Below, in pieces: positions 51,451 to 51,527 of a DNA stretch of 51,527 bases; position 1 is the stretch's first letter, and each line of letters starts with the position of its first letter. The position numbers and the translations under genes were made by a program. Origin of the DNA: an uncultured Granulosicoccus sp. (lineage in GTDB: Bacteria; Pseudomonadota; Gammaproteobacteria; Granulosicoccales; Granulosicoccaceae). The stretch spans positions 1 through 51,527 of the forward strand of contig CANLXI010000042.1 in assembly GCA_947495035.1 (NCBI GenBank), read 5' to 3'. The notes under the pieces were generated by a model, which was given only the letters and a program-made list of their open reading frames with translations, was not told the DNA's origin and made no database searches.

Positions 51451-51527
51451 GGCAAGCAGGCAAGCAGGCAAGCAGGCAAGCAGGCAAGCAGGCAAGCAGG
51501 CAAGCAGGCAAGCAGGCAAGCAGGCAA
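51451..51527. repeat. 8-bp tandem repeat running off the window end
   Basis: GGCAAGCA is repeated perfectly at least nine times from 51451 to the last base, so the true array length is unknown. It lies about 195 bp upstream of the stress operon start at 51256. A short stem GCAAG-CGC-CTTGC near 51415-51427 precedes it. The segment 51257-51450 otherwise must hold the operon promoter; I could not fix its elements. Confidence 0.92.

Overview
The window reads as a chromosomal segment of a free-living, probably marine gammaproteobacterium. The pointers are the housekeeping order glyQ-glyS-gmhB-plsC, a glnA promoter with a sigma54 -24/-12 element and upstream NtrC-like sites, a PHO box in front of phoX, and three separate TRAP carboxylate-uptake systems. 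A Granulosicoccus-like (Chromatiales) host is my guess from overall flavour; it is not proven by the sequence. No rRNA, tRNA or CRISPR array was recognised.

Layout. (1) 172-9029: an uncharacterised organic-acid catabolic region: class II aldolase, a gamma-butyrobetaine-hydroxylase-like dioxygenase, a ThDP enzyme, a FadR-type GntR regulator with a palindromic operator, a beta-hydroxyacid dehydrogenase, a TRAP system in the unusual order P-M-Q, and a NIPSNAP protein. (2) 9258-12801: a KamA-like radical SAM aminomutase and a Tat-exported PhoX phosphatase under a PHO box. (3) 13003-23164: a contiguous L-threonate operon (dctP, fused dctQM, ltnD, otnK, otnC, otnI) that runs on into fructose-bisphosphatase and class II FBP aldolase, with a divergent LacI-type regulator and twin TACCGGTA operators. 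It encodes a path from threonate through DHAP to fructose 6-phosphate. (4) 23189-25307: a hypothetical gene whose 5' end is cut by a frameshifted ISL3-type insertion sequence. (5) 25470-33325: a visibly AT-richer sugar-acid island: TRAP genes, KduD-like SDR, zinc alcohol dehydrogenase, enolase-superfamily dehydratase, KdgK-like kinase and a GntR regulator. (6) 33326-34142: a gene-poor scar with mobile-element debris and a 10-bp minisatellite.

(7) 34143-51256: core genome. This contains glnA; glyQS-gmhB-plsC; tatD; a ypfJ-type metallopeptidase; an orphan P-loop ATPase with metA; a four-gene operon joining a DUF3857/transglutaminase protein to an acyltransferase, CdsA and an atypical CDP-alcohol phosphatidyltransferase; and a three-gene membrane/stress operon resembling yqjD-yqjE. 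Many neighbouring genes overlap by ATGA, so several operons can be read directly.

Striking non-coding structure includes mutually exclusive hairpins between dctP and dctM of the first TRAP system, a 209-bp MITE-like element with 16-bp perfect inverted termini between tatD and ypfJ, and four unrelated short tandem-repeat arrays (10, 9, 11 and 8 bp units) in the last 18 kb. All functional calls come from reading motifs by eye; no database search was possible.
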